A stretch of 64,000 nucleotides of DNA. Origin: Ostreococcus mediterraneus (lineage: Eukaryota; Chlorophyta; Mamiellophyceae; Mamiellales; Bathycoccaceae). Position 1 is the stretch's first letter. Each line of letters starts with the position of its first letter. This document shows positions 1 to 10,056 of this stretch, piece by piece. The stretch covers positions 1 to 64,000 of the forward strand of contig WMKK01000009.1 in assembly GCA_012295225.1 (NCBI GenBank). The letters are read 5' to 3'. Under the pieces are notes generated by a model that saw nothing but the letters and a program-made list of their open reading frames with translations, made no database searches and was not told the origin of the DNA. A program made the translations under genes and the position numbers.

Positions 1-94
1 CCCTAAACCCTAAACCCTAAACCCTAAACCCTAAACCCTAAACCCTAAACCCTAAACCCTAAACCCTAAACCCTAAACCCTAAACCCTAAACCC
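1..94. repeat. Telomeric repeat array (CCCTAAA)n
   Basis: Thirteen perfect copies of the heptamer CCCTAAA plus a final CCC. This is the C-rich strand of the plant/green-algal TTTAGGG telomere, so position 1 lies at a left chromosome end. A stray TTAGGG (105-110) and a CCCTAAA (147-153) follow just inside, perhaps degenerate repeats. Confidence 0.97.
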
Positions 95-233
95 GCTCTT
101 ATTTTTAGGGCTTTTGACGCCACCAGAACCTAAATGTATCGCCGACCCTAAAAAGCACACACACACACACATAAATGTCCGATATCGTCTTGACGCGACG
201 CATCGTCATTCATCACCGCCGCCCGCGGTGGTG
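95..233 (+). promoter_or_regulatory. Telomere-proximal leader/promoter of the first gene
   Basis: Only 139 bases separate the telomere repeats from the first plausible start codon. They contain a (CA)n run at about 154-172 and two short upstream ORFs: an ATG near 134 that stops after five codons, and an ATG near 175 that stops at a TGA overlapping the start region. There is no subtelomeric repeat and no clear TATA box. The promoter must lie in this interval or involve the telomere itself. Confidence 0.5.
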
Positions 234-2163
234 ATGGTGCGATGTAGGAGCGCGCGTGCGGTAGAGATGTGGCGCGCACGCTTCGTCTTCGCCGTCGTTT
301 GCGCGCTCATATCACGGATACCGCCGACGTGGGCGTTCACCACAAGCTTTTCGCCGCGTGAAGCGTGGACCACTTCTCGTGCCCGACGACAATTGGCTGA
401 AGACGACGCGAGTGGTGCATTCTCATCTTGGCTCGCCGCGTTTGCATTCACGTTTCCTAATGAAAAGTTCGTGCTACAGTACGCTAGAATCCAGGTAGAG
501 CTGAGCGGATTGTGTACGAACACGCGAATAGGGAAAGTGATTTCGGAACTCAACGTCAAAGCGGCGCAATTGGCGGTAGATGTGAACGATGTCGAGTTCG
601 ATTGCGCGTTGAGTTGGATGGTTGAAGATTATTACGGCAATCGCGCTGTAGGAGACGCTCGAGCCAACGTGTCGCAATCGAGCGCGCAAGCCGCCGTGGC
701 CATTGACGTAGATGACGAATTGCGCCCACCGCTGCCGCGTGAAGTCAGGCTTACGAATTGCGCTATGAATCTTATAGTGCAAGAACTAGCATTTAGTGGG
801 GGCAAGTTTGCGTCAATCTTGAATGCTGCATCTGTGGCAATACGGAAGGAGCTGGGGCGCAGCTTGAATACAGCGTCTTGCAAGGAAGCGACAAAGGCGC
901 TTACCCGCTTCAGCGAAACTACACTCCCCCAGGAAGAGCGAGCTCTAGCGCAGTATTTTACTCCTATAGATCCACTACCATTCCCCATCCATGCACATGC
1001 AGTGGATTTAGGCTCGAGCAAGCTGAGGCGATGGCTCGCGTTTATGGTTGAGCACTACATTTCTGCGCAACAAGGGACGCGATCGATTGGCGCATTTGCC
1101 AAATGGCTGGAAGATCAAAATGAGCGCAATCATGCGTATAACGCGAAAGTCATTCAAGTTCCACCGTTATGGCTAATTGATCCGGAAACCAAGCAGCCAA
1201 AGCTAAGCGTTGCGATGCCGCGTGACATTCTTGGTGACGCGCTCGACGATTTGCGATTTATAGTGTACGAAATGAAGATTTTAGGTTTAGAGACGGCCAA
1301 TGCGCTGCATGGACCGGATGTCGTGATGAGTGGGAATAACTCTTCAGAACTGCTCACTTCATTCAATGTCGGTGTCGGTTGGGAGAAGATTACGTTGAAC
1401 GTGTCAGGCGTCCTTGAGGTCTTGCCGACGGCAGTCGAGCTTGATCCCTTTCTCGAACCATTAACGGTGAGTTTTGAGTTGCGAAATCCTCACTTCAATG
1501 CTACTTTTGGACTTGCGATTGATTCGATCGCAATTGCTGCACTGCGAGGTGCACGCGCGACAAATCCATCGTGTCTTTCGTCAACGTTCATACAGACACG
1601 GGTGCGCGCCCTCGATTTCAGCGGCGCTCCAGCAGAGGTAATCATCACTCCTTGGCGTATTGGAAAGGCTGCCAACGCAAGCGATGACACACTAGAAGCG
1701 AGCCTGGATCGACTCATTGCACAGGCATCAAAGTTACTGGCAGAAACGCTTTCCGAGGCGCTAGAAGATACCATAAAGCACCAACTTGGTTCCACCGTTC
1801 GTGGCGCGTTTGAAGACGCGTTACAACGGCGAATTGAATCTCTTCAAGCAGAGAACGCGTGTCCAACGATGAGCAAGGCATCTCTTAGATTAAGTGCCCT
1901 CAAGCTTGGATTATCAACAGCGTTTCTGTATGGTGCTGGCGTGTGTTTGGTGCTGTTTTCTTTACTCATGTTTGGGTACTCGTCTATCGTCGTGTTTGCA
2001 TGGAAATGTACAAAGAAGACTTACACGTTGCTTTGGCGGTGCCTTCACGGCGATGATGACGAACACGACGGTGCACACGACGAAGAAAATAGCTTAAACA
2101 CGACCCAAGCCGTTGCGACTCCTCAATCATCGAGACGCAACTATTCGAGGGCAATGTTCAATC

Positions 2164-2199
<36 letters not shown>

Positions 2200-3683
2200 A
2201 CGTCTCTGCGACGATTGATGACGACACGAGTATGATTACTGAAAGTCTTCTCGGCGATGCTGAAATAGATGATGAGGGCAACATCGACATTGATGCCAAA
2301 TCTCTCAGCCGCCGCCAGGCAGCGCTGTATAAATCTTTGGTCGTTTCGAAACGCGCACAATTCGGCTTGCCGATTCTGTACGTGATGGCCGTGATGTTAT
2401 TCTTGGCGTCTAATCTTCGCGTCGGCGCGACAGTCAACGTTCGCGCGTCGATGGGATCAAGTGGCTTGACCGAAAACATTTCAGATGCGGTGATTATTCA
2501 TGATGTTTTCATTTTTGGTCTCGGCGACACCGTTACGAATATGTGGCGGGCGGGTGTGTATGTGCTATCCATTCTTATTCTTTTGTTCTCGGGCGTATGG
2601 CCGTACGTCAAATTGGCGCTGATGTTTAAAGCCTGGTTTTTGCCTTTCGATTCATCCAAGGAGCGAGGCGCGTTACTTGCAAAACTTGACGCTTTCGGTA
2701 AGTGGTCGCTGTTGGATGCTTTCGTCATGATTCTATTTATGGTGTTGTTCCACTTTGAAGTGTCTACGAACGACGGCGGCGGCGACGGCGTTCAAACATT
2801 TGCGTCTTTAACGGTGACGGTTGATCCAAAACCTGGCTTTTTCATTTTTCTTTTCGCGACTTTTCTATCCATGATACTTGGGCAAGTGACGAGTTTGTAT
2901 CACGACTTGGATGAAGCCGACAGAGACGAAAAAAAGCATGTGCAACAGGAAATCAATGAGAATCTAGACAATGTCGCAGTGGATGACGAAAAACGAAGCC
3001 TCATTTGGATGCAAGCGACACGTAGCGCCGACATTGCTAGTCAAGACGCCGCGATGCAAATCACCGTTGGCGTGTGCGGCTCGGCGCTGATCATCGCGAC
3101 GTTCGTATTGCTAATGTTGGGCATGAAAGCGATCGCCATAGAGATTAATTTTCTTGGCGTAGCTGGCGCCGCGCTCGGGCCAACCGCATCGAACAAGGCG
3201 TTGTCGCTCGTCTCAGTTGCGACCGACGTTCCGAAAACGGTCGCGTATCGCGGTGTCATTCGAGCGACGCTTGTGACGTTTGCCTTTGTCGTACCATTAG
3301 CACGCATTGTGTTTGTGATGCTGTTATGGCTCGCGCCACTCACCCGGAGTCAGAGACGTGCGTTTTGGCGCGTAAAAGACGTCATCGACGCGTGGAGCGC
3401 GCTCGACGTTCTCGTCTTCTCTTTTGTTGCAGCGATGCTACAGATTCGTCAGTTCTTAGGCTTTATGATGGGTGGCAATTGCGACGCGCTAAATGTCACG
3501 CTGCAGCAGCTCGTTGAAGGACCTGTAAACGACGGACGCGACTTGTGCTTTGACGTTGATGCGCGCATTCACGATGGGTGCGTCTTGTTCGCGATGAGCG
3601 TGTGCGGAAGTTTGGCGAGCACGGCGCTGTTGAATACGTATAAAGCGAGAGAACGAAATGATGATGATGATGATGAACGCTGA
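234..3683 (+). CDS. Large PqiA/LetA-like membrane protein with an N-terminal lumenal domain
   Basis: Protein of about 1149 aa. The frame is open upstream, but the first in-frame ATG is at 234; an ATG at 267 would start directly at a signal peptide (MWRARFVFAVVCALISRIPP). A lumenal region of about 550 aa follows, then a first membrane segment near 1900-2000, then a low-complexity Gly/Asp stretch (about 2164-2203). The membrane half contains two PqiA-like repeats. The first (about 2360-2930) has the family pattern 'GKWSLLDAFVMI' after a proline-containing helix. The second (about 3060-3620) has 'WSALDVLVFSFV'. Bacterial PqiA/LetA work with MCE proteins in lipid trafficking between membranes. 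The lumenal region has alternating beta-type character and might be a lipid-binding (TULIP-like) domain, but that is a guess. The protein is probably a lipid transporter; the C-terminus is acidic (poly-Asp). Confidence 0.72.
2164..2203. repeat. (GGC)n/(GAC)n coding microsatellite
   Basis: Trinucleotide run inside the PqiA-like gene encoding poly-Gly then poly-Asp, between the first membrane helix and the PqiA-like region. Likely length-variable. Confidence 0.85.
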
Positions 3684-3948
3684 TGATGATTACATAGCTT
3701 TGTTGTACTAGTAAATGACTGTAATACAGAAATGTAAATGTTGGAACGATGTCAGGATGTATAAATGGCAAGCATGAATCGCGGCACATGAATAGACTTT
3801 TTTGTCTGCTACCGGTACGCTCTGTTCGGCACTCGACACAACTCGACTCGCCGCGTTCGCGCGCGCGTACGGAACACCGCAAGCGAACACTCCGTCTCTC
3901 TCAGCTCGTATTTATTCGAAAGTTATCGCAGTTTGCGCGGTGTACGCC

Positions 3949-5190
3949 ATGCGCGCGCGCGAATTTGCCGTCGTCGATGACGAGCACGCGCCGCGGCGAG
4001 AGCAATCGGCGTCGGCAACAACGTCGTCAGTGGGATGCAATGCGCGCGAGCGCAGGGTCGTATTCGATCTCGCGCCGCTCGAGCACTTTATGCGCGTCGT
4101 GAATGGTTCCCCGTCGTCGTTGAGTACGCGCGTCGACGGCGGCGCGTTCGCGCTCAGGCGTCAACGCACAGGGGGGACTAAACGAGGAGGAGCGAACGTC
4201 GTCGTCGCGACACGCGTCGTGATGTCTCACGTGCAAGCCTCCGAAAAAGCACGCTGCGATACAAGACGCGACACGAAGAATACGATATTTGACACGCTAG
4301 GCGGCCGTTGGGTAGTTGCGACGCTGAAGAGAAGGCAGAGCTTCCGCGAAGATGGCGACGCCATGCGACGACTGTTACACCTAGGCTACTGTTTGAACCG
4401 CACCGACTTACTCAACGTGCACAAAATGCAAATAGATGGCACCGTGAAAGATGGCGCGTTTACTCTGGCCATGAAGCAGCACGTGTTTGGTCTCGCAGAC
4501 GGCGCCGTTGACGACGACTCAAGCGTCGTCAGAGAAAGCGAACAGACACTCGTCGTGAAAAAGTTCAATTCATCGGTCTCTCAGAAAACCAGGCGAGGAA
4601 GCACAGCACATGATGCAATTATCGCCATAGAGCGTGCTATAGTGCTCGCGCGCGCCATTGCTCGCACGGCCAAGTTTGCACCGACGCGGCCCATTGGCAC
4701 GCCAGAAGACGCGCGGTTGGCGAGAGAAATGAACAAGCAAAAATCACAATATGGTGAGCACTTGGTGCGAGAACTGCGTCGCAAAGTGAGTCAATTACGT
4801 GGTGAGTGTGTTCAACCAACGTCTCCGTCAAATAAGGCGACGAAAAGACACGAACAGTCGCCGCAGCAGGTTGTAGCTCGGCCGTCGATGAAGCGGCGCG
4901 CGCCGTCACCAATGGCGCACACCGATTCATCCGCGTCAAAAAGAGCCCGTCGAAAGAGCAGAGAACCGCTCGTGTTGAGGCTCAAAGAACCTAAAGTCGT
5001 TATTCCGGGAATGAAACGTGCGAGTGCTTTTGGACGAGACATTACGAATGCGACTTCTGAAAAGACGAAGCGCGTGGTGCAAAGCGTATCAAAAGCCGCG
5101 GCGGGGTTTGTGCGTCGTCAAATGTCCGTGAAACGGGACGTGCTGACAATGGCGAGTAGTAGTTTCGCATGCTCTCGGGATAGAGATTAA
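3949..5190 (+). CDS. Hypothetical basic, probably nuclear protein
   Basis: 413 aa from the first in-frame ATG at 3949; the longer open frame back to 3802 has no ATG. I recognise no domain. The N-terminal third includes 'VVFDLAPLEHFMRV', and a helical central part contains 'MRRLLHLGYCLNR'. The C-terminal 140 residues are rich in Lys, Arg, Ser and Pro, with several nuclear-localisation-type clusters such as 'KRRAPSP' and 'SKRARRKSR', and a short motif 'ASAFGRDITN'. The stop is only 37 bases from the stop of the convergent OSBP gene. A chromatin- or cell-cycle-related role is possible but unsupported. Confidence 0.7.
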   Translation: MRAREFAVVDDEHAPRREQSASATTSSVGCNARERRVVFDLAPLEHFMRVVNGSPSSLSTRVDGGAFALRRQRTGGTKRGGANVVVATRVVMSHVQASEKARCDTRRDTKNTIFDTLGGRWVVATLKRRQSFREDGDAMRRLLHLGYCLNRTDLLNVHKMQIDGTVKDGAFTLAMKQHVFGLADGAVDDDSSVVRESEQTLVVKKFNSSVSQKTRRGSTAHDAIIAIERAIVLARAIARTAKFAPTRPIGTPEDARLAREMNKQKSQYGEHLVRELRRKVSQLRGECVQPTSPSNKATKRHEQSPQQVVARPSMKRRAPSPMAHTDSSASKRARRKSREPLVLRLKEPKVVIPGMKRASAFGRDITNATSEKTKRVVQSVSKAAAGFVRRQMSVKRDVLTMASSSFACSRDRD

Positions 5191-5227
5191 AAATAATTCA
5201 ACAATTATCACATCGTAGCTTTCAAAC

Positions 5228-6601
5228 CTATAAGTACTGCCACGGCGCAAACTCCTCTGGAATTACTTGCGAATCGCCGACGGGCTTTTTCGCATCGTAC
5301 TCGCCATTCCATTCCCATACATCCGTACCAACATCCTTTTCCAATTCGTGCAAGTCCGCATGCTCGGCCTTTTTAAACCATCTCGGCGTCCAAACATCTC
5401 CCTTTTCTTTTCGAGTACGCCGTTCCGCGCGTTGTCTCTCCTCGAGCAACGTCTTCTTCGACCCGGCTACGCTATTGTCGCCCTTTTCCAAAGCGATTCG
5501 ATCCGGTCGTAAACGAGAATCAGACGGCATGACACCGGCTTTCGGGGCGCTGGTCATCTCGTTGCACTTGATCGTGTAATGTGTGAAGCCGTATTTCGAT
5601 GGCTTTGCGGGCCACGCGTCTACTTCCCAGAGCTTCACCTTTTCGCCTTCACCAATGCGCTTGTAGCTTAAATCTCTGTTCCAATGACCAGATATTTCAA
5701 GCGCTTTCGAGCGATCCGCGCGAACGATGTACCCACTGCACTCGTAACGGTTGTAACTCATGATGCTTCCGCAGGCTTTGAAATCAAGTTCAGCCGCCGC
5801 GCCCGTCGTCAGGTTCAAAACTTTCATCGCGCCAAACGTGTCGACCCAGATCCTACCGATGATTAAATTGTTCACTCTAGAGGACGGTGGCACGATGTTA
5901 AAAACCTCGCCAGTTCGGCGGAGCGTGATTCGCGTACGTCCGACCGGAAACACGTCAACCCAGTTACCCATGAATTTGGTCGTGACCGCGGATGTGATAT
6001 CATACGTAAATTTGCTCGTCTTGACGTGCCCAGCACCGATTGGCGGATGGTGGCACACTTGCTCAGCTAAATACGTACTTCCATCATTCATTTTTAATTC
6101 GAACGTCTCGCCGAGTATGGGATTGAAAGGCTTCTTTGACCGCTCCATGGTGGAATAAACGGCGACGGCGAACGCCGTCACCTTTGCAAGCCTTACGTCA
6201 GGATCTTCTTCGTCATCCGCCTCCTCGAGCAAGTGCTGGTACTGCATGATTTCAGCCATTTTCTGCAAGGTAGATAGAGGTTCCATGATGAACGTCGGCA
6301 CCGAGAACATACTCATGATGTCCGCTCCCATCATGTCTTTGAGCTGGCTCCACATCGCTTTTCTGTCATCCACCGCGTCGACTTCGGTGTGTTCGCCTTG
6401 ATGCGCTCCATCACCGCCTTCTGTGACTTCAAGGTCATCATAGCCAGCCAAATAATTCAATCCATCGCCTACGGCGTTGACCAGGTCGGAACCCCACGTC
6501 CCGACGCGCGACAACCAAGACCTGTGTCCGCCTGGCGCCGCTGCCGTCGCGGCATCGCCAGCAGCGTCCGCGCTCTTGGGCGGCAAACTGTCCGAAGACA
6601 T
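5228..6601 (-). CDS. Oxysterol-binding protein-related protein (ORP)
   Basis: 457 aa from the ATG at 6601. It is a soluble lipid-transfer protein that moves sterols or phosphoinositides between ER and other membranes. The OSBP signature 'EQVCHHPP' is present, as are the preceding family blocks 'AFAVAVYSTMERSKKPFNPILGETFEL' in shortened form: 'KKPFNPILGETFEL' near residues 155-170. The sterol-binding (ORD) domain spans roughly residues 85-420. No PH domain or FFAT motif is evident, so this is a short ORP like yeast Osh4-7 or plant ORP3. The N-terminal 70 residues are low-complexity Ala/Ser/Gly. The C-terminus has the usual Lys/Arg/Glu-rich block and 'TPRWFKKAEH'. Confidence 0.93.
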   Translation of the reverse strand: MSSDSLPPKSADAAGDAATAAAPGGHRSWLSRVGTWGSDLVNAVGDGLNYLAGYDDLEVTEGGDGAHQGEHTEVDAVDDRKAMWSQLKDMMGADIMSMFSVPTFIMEPLSTLQKMAEIMQYQHLLEEADDEEDPDVRLAKVTAFAVAVYSTMERSKKPFNPILGETFELKMNDGSTYLAEQVCHHPPIGAGHVKTSKFTYDITSAVTTKFMGNWVDVFPVGRTRITLRRTGEVFNIVPPSSRVNNLIIGRIWVDTFGAMKVLNLTTGAAAELDFKACGSIMSYNRYECSGYIVRADRSKALEISGHWNRDLSYKRIGEGEKVKLWEVDAWPAKPSKYGFTHYTIKCNEMTSAPKAGVMPSDSRLRPDRIALEKGDNSVAGSKKTLLEERQRAERRTRKEKGDVWTPRWFKKAEHADLHELEKDVGTDVWEWNGEYDAKKPVGDSQVIPEEFAPWQYL

Positions 6602-7067
6602 CGCGTCCGATCGTTCGTCCAAGGTGTCGCCCTACGCACGCGCCGTAAATGCGTCGTGCGGCTGTTATTCCCGTACCCACGAGAGTTGATCAACAGCTTG
6701 GACGCCGAGCGAAAGGCTTCGTGTCGGACGGGCGCACGTCGACGCTCGATCGACGACGACGTCGACGTCGACAAGAAGGCTTATGGCTGCGCTCGACGAC
6801 GACCGCGACGACGACGACGAAGACGAAGAAGAAGAAGAAGACTGCGACGACGACGGCTGCGCGCCGAGTTGTCGCGAGCGGGGTCTCGAGTGGATAGAGA
6901 ATCGTACTCTGTGTGATTTTTGTCGATCAATCCATGCCGCGCCTGTGCACAAGCAGGGCTTATGAATTCTTAGCGACAGCTGTCGCGCGAACGCTGTCTT
7001 TGGCGACGCGCGTCGTCAACAACCTACACGGATGATATGGATATTCATAAACATGGCATCGGTTGAT
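6602..7067. other. Intergenic region upstream of the ORP gene
   Basis: 466 bases between two minus-strand genes. They hold the ORP promoter and the 3' end of the aldo/keto reductase gene. About 6735-6870 is a purine-rich trinucleotide tract of GAC, GAA and AAG units. It opens frames for Arg-, Glu- or Ser-runs on both strands, which are judged non-coding. Nothing else was recognised. Confidence 0.5.
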
Positions 7068-8261
7068 TTAATTAGGCACCGACGGGTCGCGGCATTTGGC
7101 GTGCACGGCGTCGATGGCTTTTAGGGTGTCCTTGCTAAGTTGAACCGTCGGCTCAAAGGCGTCGATGTTTTCTCGCAACTGCTCCATATTTGTCGCCCCA
7201 ATGATTGTTGACGTCGCGAATGAACGGGTTTTGCACCAGTTTAATGCCAAAGTAGTCAACGAAACGCCAGCCTCGTCGGCAATTTTCTTGTATTCTGCCG
7301 TGGCTGTCTGACAACTGTCGCTGAGATAGCGGTGATGGAAATGTGAGTAGAGCGTCATGCGAGCGCCTTCCGGTCGTGCGCCATCGAGATACTTTCCTGT
7401 CAATGCGCCCCCACCCAATGGAGTCCATGGAAGGAGGAGAATGTTGTAGTTTCTCTTCGCACACGCCTCGGCGAGCTCAGTTTCGAATGAACGATGCAAC
7501 AAACAAAACGAGTTCTGAATAGACACCGGACGCGGCACGCCGAGTTCGTCCGCCACTCGCACGAATTCGCACACGCCGAAGGTAGTCTCATTCGAAAGAC
7601 CGTAGTGTTTAATTTTACCAGCCGCGATGAGCTCTCCGAGCGCGGCAACGGTTTCTTTGATAGGTACGGCGTCGTGACGTTCCTTCTTTGGGTCGTACTC
7701 AGCCGTGCCATAAAACGCTCCAATAGGCACGTAGCGATCCGGCCAGTGAAGCTGATAAACATCGATGTAATCAATGTTTAATCGTCTCAAACTCGCATCG
7801 CACGCAGCCAAGATAGATGCCCGATCTAACCGCGCTGGCGCTGGTTCTCCAGCTGGCTCTGTTCTGTTGGCGACGGTGTCGCTCTTGGCTTGAAAGCCAC
7901 TGACTTTAGTGGCGATGACGAGTTCCGGTCGTAAATCTCGGTTCTTTGCCAACCACGTACCGATGTACTTTTCAGTCGTCCCCGGCACCCATCGTGGATC
8001 GGTCGATGGCACGGGATACATCTCCGCCGTGTCGATGAAGTTCACGCCGCGCTCCTTGATCGCGTAATCTAGTTGCGCGTGCGCCTCTTCTTCCGTGTTC
8101 TGCACGCCCCAAGTCATCGTACCGAGACACACGTCGGTGACCATGACTTTGGTGTGACCCAGCGGGATGCGTCTTAAAGTCGTTCGTGGTATCGGCATGT
8201 TGTCTCGTATGCGCGGCGACGTGTGAGGGGCGACGTTAGTACTTGAGTACTTCATGTGCAT
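7068..8261 (-). CDS. Aldo/keto reductase, Tas-like
   Basis: 397 aa from the ATG at 8261; ATG 8198 (MPIPRTTLRRIPLG) would give 376 aa and matches the usual family start better. It is an NADP(H)-dependent oxidoreductase with an (alpha/beta)8 barrel. The catalytic tetrad is visible: Asp and Tyr in 'FIDTAEMYPV', Lys in 'ATKVSG', His in 'DVYQLHWPD'. The insertion 'DPRWVPGTTEKYIG' and 'GLSNETTFGVCEFV' are typical of the E. coli Tas/plant Tas-like subgroup. The C-terminal 'IIGATNMEQLRENI' is the NADP phosphate-binding segment. The substrate is unknown. The next gene upstream (BASS) is transcribed in the same direction. Confidence 0.93.
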   Translation of the reverse strand: MHMKYSSTNVAPHTSPRIRDNMPIPRTTLRRIPLGHTKVMVTDVCLGTMTWGVQNTEEEAHAQLDYAIKERGVNFIDTAEMYPVPSTDPRWVPGTTEKYIGTWLAKNRDLRPELVIATKVSGFQAKSDTVANRTEPAGEPAPARLDRASILAACDASLRRLNIDYIDVYQLHWPDRYVPIGAFYGTAEYDPKKERHDAVPIKETVAALGELIAAGKIKHYGLSNETTFGVCEFVRVADELGVPRPVSIQNSFCLLHRSFETELAEACAKRNYNILLLPWTPLGGGALTGKYLDGARPEGARMTLYSHFHHRYLSDSCQTATAEYKKIADEAGVSLTTLALNWCKTRSFATSTIIGATNMEQLRENIDAFEPTVQLSKDTLKAIDAVHAKCRDPSVPN

Positions 8262-8339
8262 TCAATGCACTGCATTGCTTTGAATTTACACGACTAGGAA
8301 TGAAAGAAGCACGAGAGCAGTATTAATGGATTCGCGCGT

Positions 8340-9391
8340 CTACTTGTCCTCAACGGGGATAAATCTCCACACAACCGCCATGGTAGAGCCGAGCACGGCC
8401 ATCCAGACGACGGAAACCGCAGAAGGCACGCGCACGAGGTACTCGGGGAAGTGAAGGGACGCCAACAAAAAACCGAATGCGGACGACTTCATGGCGGTTT
8501 CGATCGCAACCGTTCTGCACGTCGTTTCATTGTACTTGAACGCGCGCATGATCCAGTAACCGGCAACCCCACCGATAAAGTGCAACGCAAACGCCGCCGC
8601 CTGCAACGCCATGCCGGCGCCTAGGATGCCCGCGGCGCAGTTTGCGACCGCCCCACCCACGAGAATGATGGTCATCGTGACACCAATGACGGGAGAGAAC
8701 GGTTCGATAGAACGGCATACCTTGGGGACGTTCTTATTCAAGAACAACCCAACGACAACAGGCACGAGAACGACTTGAACAGTCGACACCGCCATGCCGA
8801 CGGCGTCGACGTCGACGACGGCGCCGAGCGCGAGCTTGCAGATGAGCGGCGTCATGAAAATGCAACCGACAGTCGTGGCAGTAGTCATCAACACAGATAA
8901 CGCAACGTCACCTCGAGCAATGTACGCGCACAAGTTGGACGCCTGACCACCGTTGATGGAACCCACGAGGATGAGGCCAGCCAACAGCGGGCCAGATAAA
9001 CCGAGGGCGTTGCCGATGACAAACGCCAACGCGGGCATCATGACGTAGCACGCCAAGAACCCGAGGCTAATCACCCCAGGCTTGGCGAATACGCGCTTGA
9101 AATCATCAATCGTCAACGTGATACCCATGGAAAACATCAACAACGCCAAGCAGCCCGTGTACATGTTGGACGTCATAAACTCAAACGTCGCGGGTCTCGT
9201 GACGCCAACCACCGCGGCGAGAATGGTCCAAATCGGAAACAAGTTGGCGAATAATTCAGAAAACTTCTTAAACTGCTCCATGGGTGCCACAGACGCACTC
9301 GCGGCGGTCACCACAGTCGCCCCGCGTCGCCCGTCCCGCCCCCGCGCGTCCATGAACCTAGCCGATCGCGGCGGTATCTTCGCCGCCCCCT

Positions 9392-9424
<33 letters not shown>

Positions 9425-9587
9425 CATCGGCGCCGCGCGCGACGGTCGACGAGCACAACGTCATCGCGTGCGTTCTCATCGCACTCGCGCGTTGCCCGTG
9501 TGCGCGCGCCTTGCGTCCCGCACTCGTCGGAGGTGCGACGCGCGCGCGTGCCGCCAATGACACCGACGACGCGTTGGCCGCCATCAT
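8340..9587 (-). CDS. Bile acid:sodium symporter (BASS) family transporter, plastidial
   Basis: 415 aa from the tandem ATGs at 9587/9584; the open frame continues to 9935 but would encode a low-complexity GATC-repeat product. The first 90 residues are rich in Ala, Arg, Ser and Thr and resemble a plastid transit peptide. The body has nine to ten hydrophobic helices with BASS family blocks: 'MFSMGITLTIDDFKRV', 'VGSINGGQASNLCAYIARGDVALSV', 'TTVGCIFMTPLICKL' and 'NETTCRTVAIETAMKSSAFG'. Plant BASS proteins in the chloroplast envelope carry pyruvate, glucosinolate intermediates or other organic acids with sodium. The substrate here cannot be told from sequence. Confidence 0.9.
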
Positions 9588-10056
9588 CGTCCTCGCGCGC
9601 GCGGTGGTGGTGGTGGTGCGTGTGCGTGCGTGTGCGCGCGCGTGCGTGTGTGGATCGACGACGACGGGTGGTTCGTGATCACCACGACGCTCGACGCACA
9701 CTGACGCGACGACGACGCGCGACACCACCCGTACTCGTTCGCGACGCGCGCTTTTCGTTTCCCAAGGTCTCGTCCTCCTGGGCGATCGATCGCGATCGAT
9801 CGCGATCGCGCTATCGATCGCGGTATCGATCGCGATACCCGATCGATCGATCGCGCGATCGATCGCGATCGCGATCGATACCACGATGGGCGACGACGAG
9901 GACGGGGGCGTGTGACGCGTACTGTACCAGCACATCTCCCATATAAATCAACGCATAAATACTCGCACAGGCGGTGGGGCCATCACGGCGGGACCGCGCG
10001 CGCGACGCCGAGGCTGGAGGCGTGCGTGCTGTCCTTCAGTCGTCGTCGAGGATGCG
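9588..10056. other. Divergent intergenic region with CGATCG-rich repeat block
   Basis: 469 bases between the start of the BASS gene (minus) and the start of the small membrane protein (plus). It has alternating GT/CG tracts at 9600-9660 and the GATCG block at 9783-9891, with ATATAAAT-like AT-rich DNA at about 9940-9960. It probably contains both promoters. Confidence 0.5.
9783..9891. repeat. Palindromic GATCG/CGATCG simple repeat
   Basis: About 110 bases consist almost wholly of GATC-containing palindromes (CGATCGAT, GCGATCGC, ATCGAT) in irregular tandem order. It lies upstream of the BASS start and could form hairpins or cruciforms. Confidence 0.85.

Noticed and set aside
2127-2479. Poly-Ala and poly-Pro antisense frames inside the PqiA-like gene
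   Set aside because: Shadows of the GGC/GAC microsatellite.
6389-6916. Plus-strand frame ending in poly-Arg
   Set aside because: Overlaps the ORP gene start and a GAC/AAG simple repeat; low complexity, no domain.
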